Source of the DNA: Caryophanales bacterium UBA5732 | GTDB taxonomy: Bacteria; Bacillota_I; Bacilli_A; Izemoplasmatales; Hujiaoplasmataceae | DNA length: 6,210 bases | Direction of reading: 5' to 3' | NCBI GenBank assembly: GCA_002419445.1 | Contig: DIGC01000056.1 | Location: 1 to 6,210 of the forward strand | Shown: positions 1-5,356 of the stretch, piece after piece | Numbering within the stretch: the stretch's first letter is position 1 | Layout: each line of letters begins with the position of its first letter | The notes under the pieces: generated by a model | Told to the model about the DNA's origin: nothing | Database searches by the model: none | Seen by the model: only the letters and a program-made list of their open reading frames with translations | Made by a program: the position numbers and the translations under genes

Positions 1-12
1 TACAGTTTCTTT

Positions 13-18
13 GAGGGG
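13..18 (+). promoter_or_regulatory. Shine-Dalgarno site of the S1-domain gene
   Basis: GAGGGG lies 8 nt before the ATG at 27. An in-frame GTG at 18 overlaps this site and so cannot be its start; the site therefore fixes the start at 27. The promoter of this gene is not visible and must lie before the window or in an upstream gene. Confidence 0.75.
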
Positions 19-26
19 TGTTAAAT

Positions 27-356
27 ATGAAGCAAGGTGACATCGTCAAAGGTCGGATTACTAATATTAAGCCATATGGAGCATTTGTTAAGATTAATGA
101 TGAGATTGATGGACTAATCCATATCTCAGAAATTAGCGATGGTTATGTAAGAAGTATAGAAGACTATCTTAGTGTCGGGGAAGAAGTGACTTTAGAAGTT
201 ATTAAGGTTGAAGAAACCAAAATAAGTTTAAGTTATAAGTCCCAAAATAAGAAAAGACGTAAAAAAACAGAATCTACCGAAGTTGTAACTGGATTTAAAC
301 CATTTGAAACCCAATTACCAGCTTGGATAGAGAAGTATCAAAAAAACAAAAAATAA
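27..356 (+). CDS. yugI: S1-domain RNA-binding protein, YugI/GSP13/CvfD family
   Basis: A 109-residue protein with one S1 (OB-fold) RNA-binding domain at about residues 3-70, recognisable from G-x-I-V-x-G-x-I-x-x-I-x-x-Y-G-A-F-V, then D-G-L-I-H-I-S-E-I and V-G-E-E-V. A strongly basic linker follows (KKRRKK, about residues 75-80), then a short tail around G-F-x-x-F ... L-P-A-W-I-E-K that resembles the C-terminal tail of the Firmicute GSP13/YugI family. Known members are somewhat longer (about 120-130 residues), associate with ribosomes or RNA, and act in stress response or post-transcriptional control (CvfD in streptococci). The start is the ATG with GAGGGG at 8 nt spacing. The gene sits just upstream of pgi; yugI also lies near pgi in Bacillus subtilis, so the neighbourhood looks conserved. 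Its own terminator separates the two transcripts. The family is clear; its RNA targets here are unknown. Confidence 0.88.
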   Translation: MKQGDIVKGRITNIKPYGAFVKINDEIDGLIHISEISDGYVRSIEDYLSVGEEVTLEVIKVEETKISLSYKSQNKKRRKKTESTEVVTGFKPFETQLPAWIEKYQKNKK

Positions 357-360
357 AAAG

Positions 361-395
361 CAATTCAAATTATCAAAAATTTGAATTGTTTTTTT
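361..395 (+). terminator. Intrinsic terminator after the S1-domain gene
   Basis: A perfect 10-bp stem (CAATTCAAAT at 361-370 pairing with ATTTGAATTG at 379-388) with an 8-nt loop is followed directly by seven T (389-395). It starts 4 nt after the stop codon and uncouples this gene from pgi. The stem is AT-rich, so it relies on length and the U-tract. Confidence 0.9.
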
Positions 396-453
396 AAAAA
401 ATAGGTAAATGGTTGCATTTTAAACATTAAGAGGGCAAAATCAATAACTTTTG

Positions 454-462
454 TGTTATAAT
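454..462 (+). promoter_or_regulatory. Extended -10 promoter of pgi
   Basis: TGTTATAAT is a perfect extended -10 (TGn followed by consensus TATAAT at 457-462). I find no good -35 hexamer at 16-18 nt spacing, as is common for extended -10 promoters. Transcription should start near 469, leaving a leader of about 20 nt before the ATG at 489. No leader structure or riboswitch is visible. Confidence 0.8.
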
Positions 463-475
463 AGTATTTGCGAAT

Positions 476-482
476 AGGGAGG
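476..482 (+). promoter_or_regulatory. Shine-Dalgarno site of pgi
   Basis: AGGGAGG lies 6 nt before the ATG at 489. It decides the start: an in-frame TTG at 468 falls upstream of this site and at about the predicted transcription start, so it can be discarded. Confidence 0.85.
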
Positions 483-488
483 AAAAAC

Positions 489-1820
489 ATGAATAAACAC
501 GTTAACTTAGATTATAGATACGCTCTACCTTTTATTAAAGAGGAAGAGCTGGAAACAATTAATAAAGAAATTAAGTTTGCAAGAAAAAAATTAGAAGATA
601 AAACCGGGTTGGGAAATGAGTACTTAGGTTGGTTGGATTTGCCTGAAAATATTGATGATCAGGAAATTGAAAGAATATATGAAGCGGCAAAAAAAATTAG
701 ACAACAAGCTAAAATACTAGTAGTTATAGGAATCGGTGGTTCATATCTTGGGTCAAAAGCCGCACTGGAGTATTTAAAACCTTACTTTCCAAAAAGAAAG
801 AATATTGAGATCATATTTGCAGGGCATAATATGTCCAGTACCTACTTAAACGAACTAGTTGATTATCTACAAAACAAAGAGTTCGCCATTAATGTGATTT
901 CCAAATCTGGTACAACTACTGAGCCCGCAATAGCTTTTAGAGTTTTGAAAAACCTACTAGAAGAAAAATACGGTGTTAAAGAAGCTTCTAAGAGAATATA
1001 TGCAACAACTGACAAAGACAAAGGCGCGCTTAGAGAATTAGCTTCTAAGAATGGGTATACAACTTTCTCGGTTCCAGACAATATTGGGGGAAGATTTTCT
1101 GTTTTAACACCAGTTGGATTACTACCAATCGCTGCGAGCGGAATCAATATCAAACAGATGCTATCTGGAGCTAAGGCTGCTCGAAAAGAATACGACAAAT
1201 ATAATATTTATAAAAACGACGTTCATATGTATGTTGCGTTAAGGACTCTATTTTACAGAAATAATTACCAAATAGAAATGCTGGTAAATTATGAACCGAA
1301 ATTAACTTATTTTTCTGAGTGGTGGAAGCAATTGTTTGGCGAGTCTGAAGGTAAAGATCATAAAGGATTATTTATTTCCAGTGCTTCTTTTTCCACAGAT
1401 TTACATTCACTCGGGCAGTATATTCAAGATGGTCAAAGAATATTGTTTGAGACTGTAATAAATATTGAAAACGCAGAAAAGGATATTATTATCAAAGAAG
1501 AAGCCTCTGATTTAGACGGCTTAAATTACCTAAAACACAAAGGATTGGACTATGTCAACAATAAAGCTTTGAAAGGCACTCTTTTAGCTCATAAAGACGG
1601 CGGGGTTCCAAATATTGTGATTAATGTTTCCAAAATTAATCCATATACCTTTGGCTATTTAGTGTATTTCTTTGAGTTGGCAGTAGGAGTTAGTGGATAT
1701 CTTTTAGATGTTAATCCATTCGATCAACCGGGAGTGGAAGCGTATAAGAAAAACATGTTTGCTTTACTTGGAAAACCTGGATACGAAAAACTTAGAGCCG
1801 AATTAGAAAAGAAACTATAA
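489..1820 (+). CDS. pgi: Glucose-6-phosphate isomerase
   Basis: Cytosolic phosphoglucose isomerase, interconverting glucose 6-phosphate and fructose 6-phosphate in glycolysis and gluconeogenesis. The 443 residues match the short Bacillus-type enzyme (about 450). The SIS-type sugar-phosphate loops are GIGGSYLG (residues 81-88) and SKSGTTTEP (138-146). Both family signatures are present: [14 protein letters not shown] (from 197) and the C-terminal [18 protein letters not shown] ending at K420. By hand alignment the catalytic base is E285 (in GESEGK), with H306 (in DLHSLGQ) and K420 completing the site; these correspond to E290, H311 and K425 of the Geobacillus enzyme as I recall it. The gene appears to be monocistronic, between its own extended -10 promoter and a bidirectional terminator 3 nt after the stop. 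No defects are seen. Confidence 0.98.
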   Translation: MNKHVNLDYRYALPFIKEEELETINKEIKFARKKLEDKTGLGNEYLGWLDLPENIDDQEIERIYEAAKKIRQQAKILVVIGIGGSYLGSKAALEYLKPYFPKRKNIEIIFAGHNMSSTYLNELVDYLQNKEFAINVISKSGTTTEPAIAFRVLKNLLEEKYGVKEASKRIYATTDKDKGALRELASKNGYTTFSVPDNIGGRFSVLTPVGLLPIAASGINIKQMLSGAKAARKEYDKYNIYKNDVHMYVALRTLFYRNNYQIEMLVNYEPKLTYFSEWWKQLFGESEGKDHKGLFISSASFSTDLHSLGQYIQDGQRILFETVINIENAEKDIIIKEEASDLDGLNYLKHKGLDYVNNKALKGTLLAHKDGGVPNIVINVSKINPYTFGYLVYFFELAVGVSGYLLDVNPFDQPGVEAYKKNMFALLGKPGYEKLRAELEKKL

Positions 1821-1822
1821 AA

Positions 1823-1857
1823 AAATCAGCCACCTATTTAGTGGCTGATTTATTTTT
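1823..1857. terminator. Bidirectional terminator shared by pgi and the converging lipid kinase gene
   Basis: An 11-bp perfect stem (1823-1833 with 1841-1851, core AATCAGCCAC / GTGGCTGATT) has a 7-nt loop. Reading plus, the stem runs into TTTATTTTT; reading minus, it runs into a seven-T tract. It serves pgi, whose stop is at 1818-1820, and the minus-strand gene, whose stop TAG (1836-1834) lies in the loop and whose last sense codons form one arm. Confidence 0.92.
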
Positions 1858-2712
1858 AAAATCCTTTTTATTAAATGCATAAAATATTCTTTTTTCATAT
1901 GGTTTGATTTCGACTCGATTTATGTTGCCCATCACTTCTCCATCAGCTTGAAAATATGTTTCGTGAGGATGAGTAATATTAATGTTTTTACCAGTAAGAA
2001 TTGCTATCTTTTTTTTGAAAATTTTGTGCCAGCCTGGATAGATTGTTACAAGCACTAATTGTAAAAATAGTTTTGAAAGGTTATGAGCGACGCAAATAAC
2101 ATAATTATCATCGGTTGGATCTGCAGTAGGGGTTGCTTTCATGCCGCCTCCAAAGTACATTCCATTTTGCACAGCGGAAATAAATACTTTTTTAAAGTGA
2201 TATTCATGTTCATCTACCGTCAAGTCAATTTCCACAGGTTGGTAATTAACTATTGAACGAAAGACATTGATAAAATAAGATAGTTTCCCTTTTTTACTGT
2301 CGTTGTTAACATAATGACATACTAAACCATCAAAACCTAAACCGCAACCGTTAATAAATTTAGTAGAGCCAATGTTAGTTTTAGCTTCGCCTATTGTGAT
2401 ATTGGCAACACCGAATTTCTTTAAGCTCCTTAAAAAATCATTGCCTGATCCGCTTTTACCGAGGTATATTTTTTGCTTGATTTCTTGAATATCAACGTTA
2501 TTTATAAGATAGTTAATTGAACCATCACCTCCTAAATAAAGGATGTCGGTAATTTGGCTGTTTTTGCTTAGATATTCATTGAAATCTTTAATTTTAAGTG
2601 TTGAACGTAAACGGAAAGGAATATTTTCCTTTTTAAAAAATTTTACATATTTTAAAGTAGTTTTTTTAGATTTCTTATTGCTTGATAGAGGGTTGTGCAC
2701 TATTAGAAACAT
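1834..2712 (-). CDS. Diacylglycerol/lipid kinase family protein (YegS/BmrU/DagK type)
   Basis: A 292-residue soluble lipid kinase of the DAGK catalytic family, which phosphorylates diacylglycerol or a related lipid at the membrane face using ATP. The normal family length is about 290-310. Features in order: an N-terminal strand with NP (residues 7-8), the nucleotide-binding GGDGS (61-65), GSGNDF (88-93), NGCGLGFDGLV (121-131, with D128), and the C-terminal QADGE (255-259), where E259 matches the family's catalytic acid. No signal peptide or membrane segment is apparent. The glutamate usual after GGDGT-x-N is tyrosine here (Y68), which may mark a subfamily. The start ATG has AAGGAG at 6 nt spacing. 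The gene stands alone, converging on pgi and divergent from the tsaE operon. The substrate cannot be read from sequence; diacylglycerol recycling (DgkB role) is one possibility. Confidence 0.9.
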   Translation of the reverse strand: MFLIVHNPLSSNKKSKKTTLKYVKFFKKENIPFRLRSTLKIKDFNEYLSKNSQITDILYLGGDGSINYLINNVDIQEIKQKIYLGKSGSGNDFLRSLKKFGVANITIGEAKTNIGSTKFINGCGLGFDGLVCHYVNNDSKKGKLSYFINVFRSIVNYQPVEIDLTVDEHEYHFKKVFISAVQNGMYFGGGMKATPTADPTDDNYVICVAHNLSKLFLQLVLVTIYPGWHKIFKKKIAILTGKNINITHPHETYFQADGEVMGNINRVEIKPYEKRIFYAFNKKDFKNKSATK

Positions 2713-2718
2713 TTCTCG

Positions 2719-2724
2719 CTCCTT
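2719..2724 (-). promoter_or_regulatory. Shine-Dalgarno site of the lipid kinase gene
   Basis: On the minus strand AAGGAG lies 6 nt before the ATG (2712-2710). It is near-consensus and supports this start. Confidence 0.85.
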
Positions 2725-2746
2725 ATTTCCTAAATCATCAATGATT

Positions 2747-2755
2747 ATTATAACA
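2747..2755 (-). promoter_or_regulatory. Extended -10 promoter of the lipid kinase gene
   Basis: Read on the minus strand, 2755 to 2747 is TGTTATAAT, an extended -10 identical to the one before pgi. Upstream on that strand is an A/T-rich run with no convincing -35. The predicted start near 2740 gives a leader of about 28 nt. Confidence 0.75.
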
Positions 2756-2824
2756 TATAAAAAAAATTATTAACTAAAAAAGTAAAGTTTCATATTTAAA
2801 ATGGTGGTTTCTAACTGATTTTAA

Positions 2825-2852
2825 TTGGTTTTTGTCTAATCTATGATATAAT
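2825..2852 (+). promoter_or_regulatory. Promoter of the tsaE-tsaB-rimI-tsaD-glnS operon
   Basis: TATAAT at 2847-2852 is preceded by TGA at 2844-2846, giving an extended -10. TTGGTT at 2825-2830 is a partial -35 match at 16 nt spacing. The transcript should start near 2859, about 30 nt before the TTG start of tsaE. The remainder of the 177-bp gap (2713-2889) is A/T-rich and shows no hairpin, operator or small gene that I can support. Confidence 0.78.
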
Positions 2853-2889
2853 TTTACTGTAAATATATCGGAAGAAAGAGTGTATTGAT

Positions 2890-3351
2890 TTGGAAATTAA
2901 GTTAAGATTAAATTCGGTTAAAGATACTGAAATATTAGCGAAAATTATTTCAGAAAAAGTTTTTAAAGGTATGATTATTGGTTTGAAAGGTGATTTAGGT
3001 TCGGGGAAAACAACTTTTACTAAATTTTTTTCTAAAAATATTGGAGTAAGGGACAACTTAAATTCACCAACATTCACAATTTTAAAAATTTATGACGGAA
3101 ATCATCCATTATATCATATGGATGTTTATCGCCTTGAAGATATTGGATATGACTATGAGTTGGATGAATTTATTTACGGTGACGGTATTAGCGTAATTGA
3201 ATGGTATCCATATATTAATAAAATGTTACCAAACGAATTACTTTCAATTGATTTTAGGGTTATTGACGAGCAAAAAAGAGATGTAGTTATTAAGGGGGAA
3301 GGAATATATGAAGAAGTTGTTAAAACAATTAGTCATCGATACAGCAACTAA
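2890..3351 (+). CDS. tsaE: tRNA t6A biosynthesis ATPase TsaE
   Basis: A 153-residue TsaE (YjeE/YdiB family, usual length about 150-160), the P-loop ATPase that binds the TsaB-TsaD dimer and resets it between rounds of t6A37 formation on ANN-decoding tRNAs. Walker A is GDLGSGKTT (residues 34-42, K40). Family motifs SPTF (59-62), HMDVYRL (76-82, Walker B-like region with D78) and VIEW (102-105) follow in the expected order. The start is a TTG preceded by AAAGAG at 9 nt spacing; no in-frame ATG occurs before residue 28, which is too close to the P-loop, so TTG is the best choice. It is first in the operon, about 30 nt from the predicted transcription start. Its last 44 nt overlap tsaB in another frame. 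TTG and a modest ribosome site may keep its output below that of its partners (inference). Confidence 0.95.
   Translation: MEIKLRLNSVKDTEILAKIISEKVFKGMIIGLKGDLGSGKTTFTKFFSKNIGVRDNLNSPTFTILKIYDGNHPLYHMDVYRLEDIGYDYELDEFIYGDGISVIEWYPYINKMLPNELLSIDFRVIDEQKRDVVIKGEGIYEEVVKTISHRYSN
3292..3303 (+). promoter_or_regulatory. Shine-Dalgarno site of tsaB inside tsaE
   Basis: A purine run AAGGGGGAAGGA lies inside the tsaE coding end and stops 4 nt before the ATG at 3308; the AAGGGGG part is 9 nt away. This strong internal site supports the long overlap rather than a later tsaB start such as the TTG at 3317. Confidence 0.75.
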
Positions 3352-3937
3352 AAATATTTTTCTTTCTTTAATTATTGATGGTGAGGAAAAACAATTTGTA
3401 TATGAAGAGGGCATTAACAACCATTCAATTACAGTCATGCCTTACCTAGAGGAAATGCTTAACAAAGAAAACTTAAAACTTCAAGATTTAGACCAGGTTA
3501 TTGTTGGAGTTGGTCCTGGGAGTTATACTGGAGTGCGAATTGGAGTGACTGTAGCTAAGATGATTGGCTATTTAAATAATCTAGAAGTATATACTGTATC
3601 CTCTCTCGCACTTATGGCATCACATTCAGATAATCCTTATGTTTTAGCGCTAATTGATGCAAGACGCGGGAACGCGTTTATGGGTTTGTATAGTAATGTT
3701 AATGAAAAGTTAACTCTAGTCAGTGAGGATGTGCTCGATAATGTTGAGGAATATAAATCAAGAATCGAAACCGATTATTTGGTCGTTGAGGAAGGTAAAC
3801 CTCAAATAAAAAAGATATTGAACACCAATTTATTAAGAAAGATAGAAATTATTCACAGTTTAACCCCTAATTATTTGAGAATTACAGAAGCGGAGAGAAA
3901 CCTAATAAATGAAGCTAACAATGAGGGAAATTGTTAA
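3308..3937 (+). CDS. tsaB: tRNA t6A biosynthesis protein TsaB
   Basis: A 209-residue TsaB (YeaZ/YdiC family), an ASKHA-fold, TsaD-like scaffold lacking the metal site. It dimerises with TsaD and, with TsaE, makes t6A at position 37 of tRNAs reading ANN codons. Visible family marks are the N-terminal VIDTAT strand (residues 9-14), NNHS (37-40) and the hallmark GVGPGSYTGVRIG (67-79). The C-terminal part is shorter than in B. subtilis YdiC (about 230 residues), as is usual for this poorly conserved half. The ATG has a strong ribosome site within tsaE. The gene overlaps tsaE by 44 nt and rimI by 29 nt, so translation of all three is probably coupled. The order tsaE-tsaB-rimI-tsaD matches ydiB-ydiC-ydiD-ydiE of B. 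subtilis. Confidence 0.95.
   Translation: MKKLLKQLVIDTATKNIFLSLIIDGEEKQFVYEEGINNHSITVMPYLEEMLNKENLKLQDLDQVIVGVGPGSYTGVRIGVTVAKMIGYLNNLEVYTVSSLALMASHSDNPYVLALIDARRGNAFMGLYSNVNEKLTLVSEDVLDNVEEYKSRIETDYLVVEEGKPQIKKILNTNLLRKIEIIHSLTPNYLRITEAERNLINEANNEGNC
3892..3897 (+). promoter_or_regulatory. Likely Shine-Dalgarno site of rimI inside tsaB
   Basis: GGAGAG ends 11 nt before the ATG at 3909, a rather long spacing. The alternative ATG at 3921 has no purine-rich site at usable distance, so 3909 is preferred. Confidence 0.55.
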
Positions 3938-4352
3938 AGAGGATATTGATTTAATAGTAAAGTATGAAAATGAATATTTTCATAATTTTACTACAATAAG
4001 CAAGGTTGATGAGGATTTAAATAACCCCTTAATTCACTATTATATTCTCGTTAAAGATGTAGTTTTGGGATATATTAGTTTATGGATTGACGAAGATAAG
4101 GCTCAAATCAATTCGTTAGTAATTTTGCTGGAACAACGCAAAAAAGGTTATGGATCAAAGCTACTGGAATTCACTATTAATAAATTGAATGAAATAGGAG
4201 TAAAAGATCTTACTCTCGAGGTTAGACCTTCAAATACAGTGGCTTTAAAACTTTATGAAAAAGAAGGATTTAAACAAGTCGCTGTACGAAAGAATTATTA
4301 CAATAATGGAGAAGATGCTTTTCTCATGTATAAAAGATTGGGAAGTGATTAA
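3909..4352 (+). CDS. rimI: Ribosomal protein S18 alanine N-acetyltransferase (RimI)
   Basis: A 147-residue single-domain GNAT acetyltransferase of the RimI family (usual length about 145-160), which transfers acetyl from acetyl-CoA to protein N-termini, classically the N-terminal alanine of ribosomal protein S18. The acetyl-CoA loop is QRKKGYG (residues 76-82). The RimI-specific block LEVRPSN (103-109), LYEKEGF (115-121) and R-x-x-YY-x-x-x-x-DA-x-x-M (127-140) is intact. E104 and Y116 align with the general base and acid E103 and Y115 of Salmonella RimI. The start at 3909 rather than the ATG at 3921 rests on the better ribosome site and the four-residue N-terminal strand. It overlaps tsaB by 29 nt and stops 1 nt before tsaD. 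The position between tsaB and tsaD is the usual one; the substrate in this organism is inferred. Confidence 0.94.
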   Translation: MKLTMREIVKEDIDLIVKYENEYFHNFTTISKVDEDLNNPLIHYYILVKDVVLGYISLWIDEDKAQINSLVILLEQRKKGYGSKLLEFTINKLNEIGVKDLTLEVRPSNTVALKLYEKEGFKQVAVRKNYYNNGEDAFLMYKRLGSD

Positions 4353-4353
4353 C

Positions 4354-5352
4354 ATGTATGTTTTGGGAGTTGAAACTAGTTGCGATGAAACTAGTGTCAG
4401 TATAGTTAAAGATGGTAAGTTTGTTTTATCTAATGTAGTTTTATCACAAATTGAAATTCATAAAGAATATGGTGGTGTTGTCCCGGAAATTGCTTCCAGA
4501 GAACATGTAAAAGGGATAACTTATGTTTTTGATAAAGCGATAAGCGAGGCGGGTATAAACTTTGAAGACATTGGACTTATCGCTGTAACAAAAGGTCCGG
4601 GTTTAATCGGTTCTTTGTTGATAGGGGTTAATGCGGCTAAAGTAATCAGTTTGAATTATAATATTCCAATAGTTGGAGTCCATCATATTGCGGGGCATAT
4701 TTATGCAAATTATATTGACAACGGTATGGAGTTTCCTTTATTAGCTTTAGTTGTTTCTGGGGGACATACCGAATTAATACTTATGGAAGAACATTATGAT
4801 TTTAAAAAACTAGGCGAAACACAGGATGATGCAGTCGGTGAAGCTTATGATAAAGTTGCTAGAATTTTAGGCTTACCTTACCCTGGTGGCCCGATAGTTG
4901 ACAAAAAAGCAGCTTTAGGTAAAGATACAATGAAGTTTCCTCGTCCTATGGTAGACAGTGGCGATTTTAATTTTAGTTTTTCTGGTTTAAAATCCCATGT
5001 GATAAATGTTCATCATAATATGTTGCAACGCCACGAAGATGTTAATATAGAAGATTTTTGTGCGAGTTTTCAAGAAGCCGTTACAGATGTTTTGGTTAGC
5101 AAAACTATACAGGCTAAAAATATGTTTGATGTTAAACAAGTAATAGTTGCTGGTGGAGTCGCTGCTAACTCTGGGCTAAGAAGAAAAATGAAAGAAAGAA
5201 TTACCGATATACCGGTTTATTTTCCAAAGATGGCTTACTGCACTGATAACGCAGCGATGATTGCATCTGCAGGATATTTTCAATATTTAAAGCATCAAAA
5301 AGCTGATGACCTATTTTTAAATGGTCAATCAAGATTAAATTTGGAGGGTTAA
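4354..5352 (+). CDS. tsaD: tRNA N6-adenosine threonylcarbamoyltransferase TsaD
   Basis: A 332-residue TsaD (Gcp/YgjD/Kae1 family, usual length about 335-345), the catalytic subunit that moves threonylcarbamoyl from threonylcarbamoyl-AMP to N6 of A37 in ANN-decoding tRNAs. The ASKHA start is [10 protein letters not shown] (residues 5-14). Metal ligands are H111 and H115 (HHIAGH) with D298 (CTDNAA). Nucleotide-binding motifs are SGGHT (135-139), SFSGLKSH (208-215) and AGGVAANS (266-273). All expected residues are present. The reading frame is open for 33 codons upstream, inside rimI, but the family N-terminus begins at the ATG at 4354, with a modest purine site (GGGAAGTGA) 5 nt upstream. Spacing is 1 nt from rimI and 4 nt to glnS, so it should be co-translated with its TsaB and TsaE partners. 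The TsaC/TsaC2 enzyme that makes its substrate is not in this window. Confidence 0.97.
   Translation: MYVLGVETSCDETSVSIVKDGKFVLSNVVLSQIEIHKEYGGVVPEIASREHVKGITYVFDKAISEAGINFEDIGLIAVTKGPGLIGSLLIGVNAAKVISLNYNIPIVGVHHIAGHIYANYIDNGMEFPLLALVVSGGHTELILMEEHYDFKKLGETQDDAVGEAYDKVARILGLPYPGGPIVDKKAALGKDTMKFPRPMVDSGDFNFSFSGLKSHVINVHHNMLQRHEDVNIEDFCASFQEAVTDVLVSKTIQAKNMFDVKQVIVAGGVAANSGLRRKMKERITDIPVYFPKMAYCTDNAAMIASAGYFQYLKHQKADDLFLNGQSRLNLEG
5343..5348 (+). promoter_or_regulatory. Shine-Dalgarno site of glnS at the end of tsaD
   Basis: GGAGGG sits in the last tsaD codons, 8 nt before the ATG at 5357. It is stronger than the tsaD site and points to independent, efficient initiation of glnS on the shared transcript. 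No T-box leader or terminator fits in the 4-nt gap. Confidence 0.85.
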
Positions 5353-5356
5353 TATC

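Noticed and set aside
863..1198. A 111-codon open frame on the minus strand inside pgi
   Set aside because: It lies wholly opposite a clearly conserved enzyme gene, has no recognisable domain, and owes its openness to the codon pattern of pgi.
2543..2773. A 76-codon plus-strand frame opposite the start of the lipid kinase gene
   Set aside because: The predicted peptide is hydrophobic low-complexity sequence of the kind produced by reading A-rich coding DNA backwards, and it crosses the kinase promoter and ribosome site.
2713..2889. A small RNA or riboswitch in the divergent intergenic region
   Set aside because: The space is taken up by two promoters and short leaders of about 28-30 nt. I found no stable GC-containing stem between them.
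2841..3077. A minus-strand frame opposite the 5' half of tsaE
   Set aside because: It is antisense to the P-loop region of tsaE, overlaps the operon promoter and has no homology that I recognise.
4255..4353. A 33-residue N-terminal extension of tsaD inside rimI
   Set aside because: TsaD proteins start a few residues before the [10 protein letters not shown] motif, so the ATG at 4354 fits exactly. The extension is out-of-frame reading of the conserved RimI C-terminus.
5353..5356. A T-box or other leader for glnS
   Set aside because: The gap is only 4 nt and no terminator/antiterminator structure is visible at the end of tsaD.
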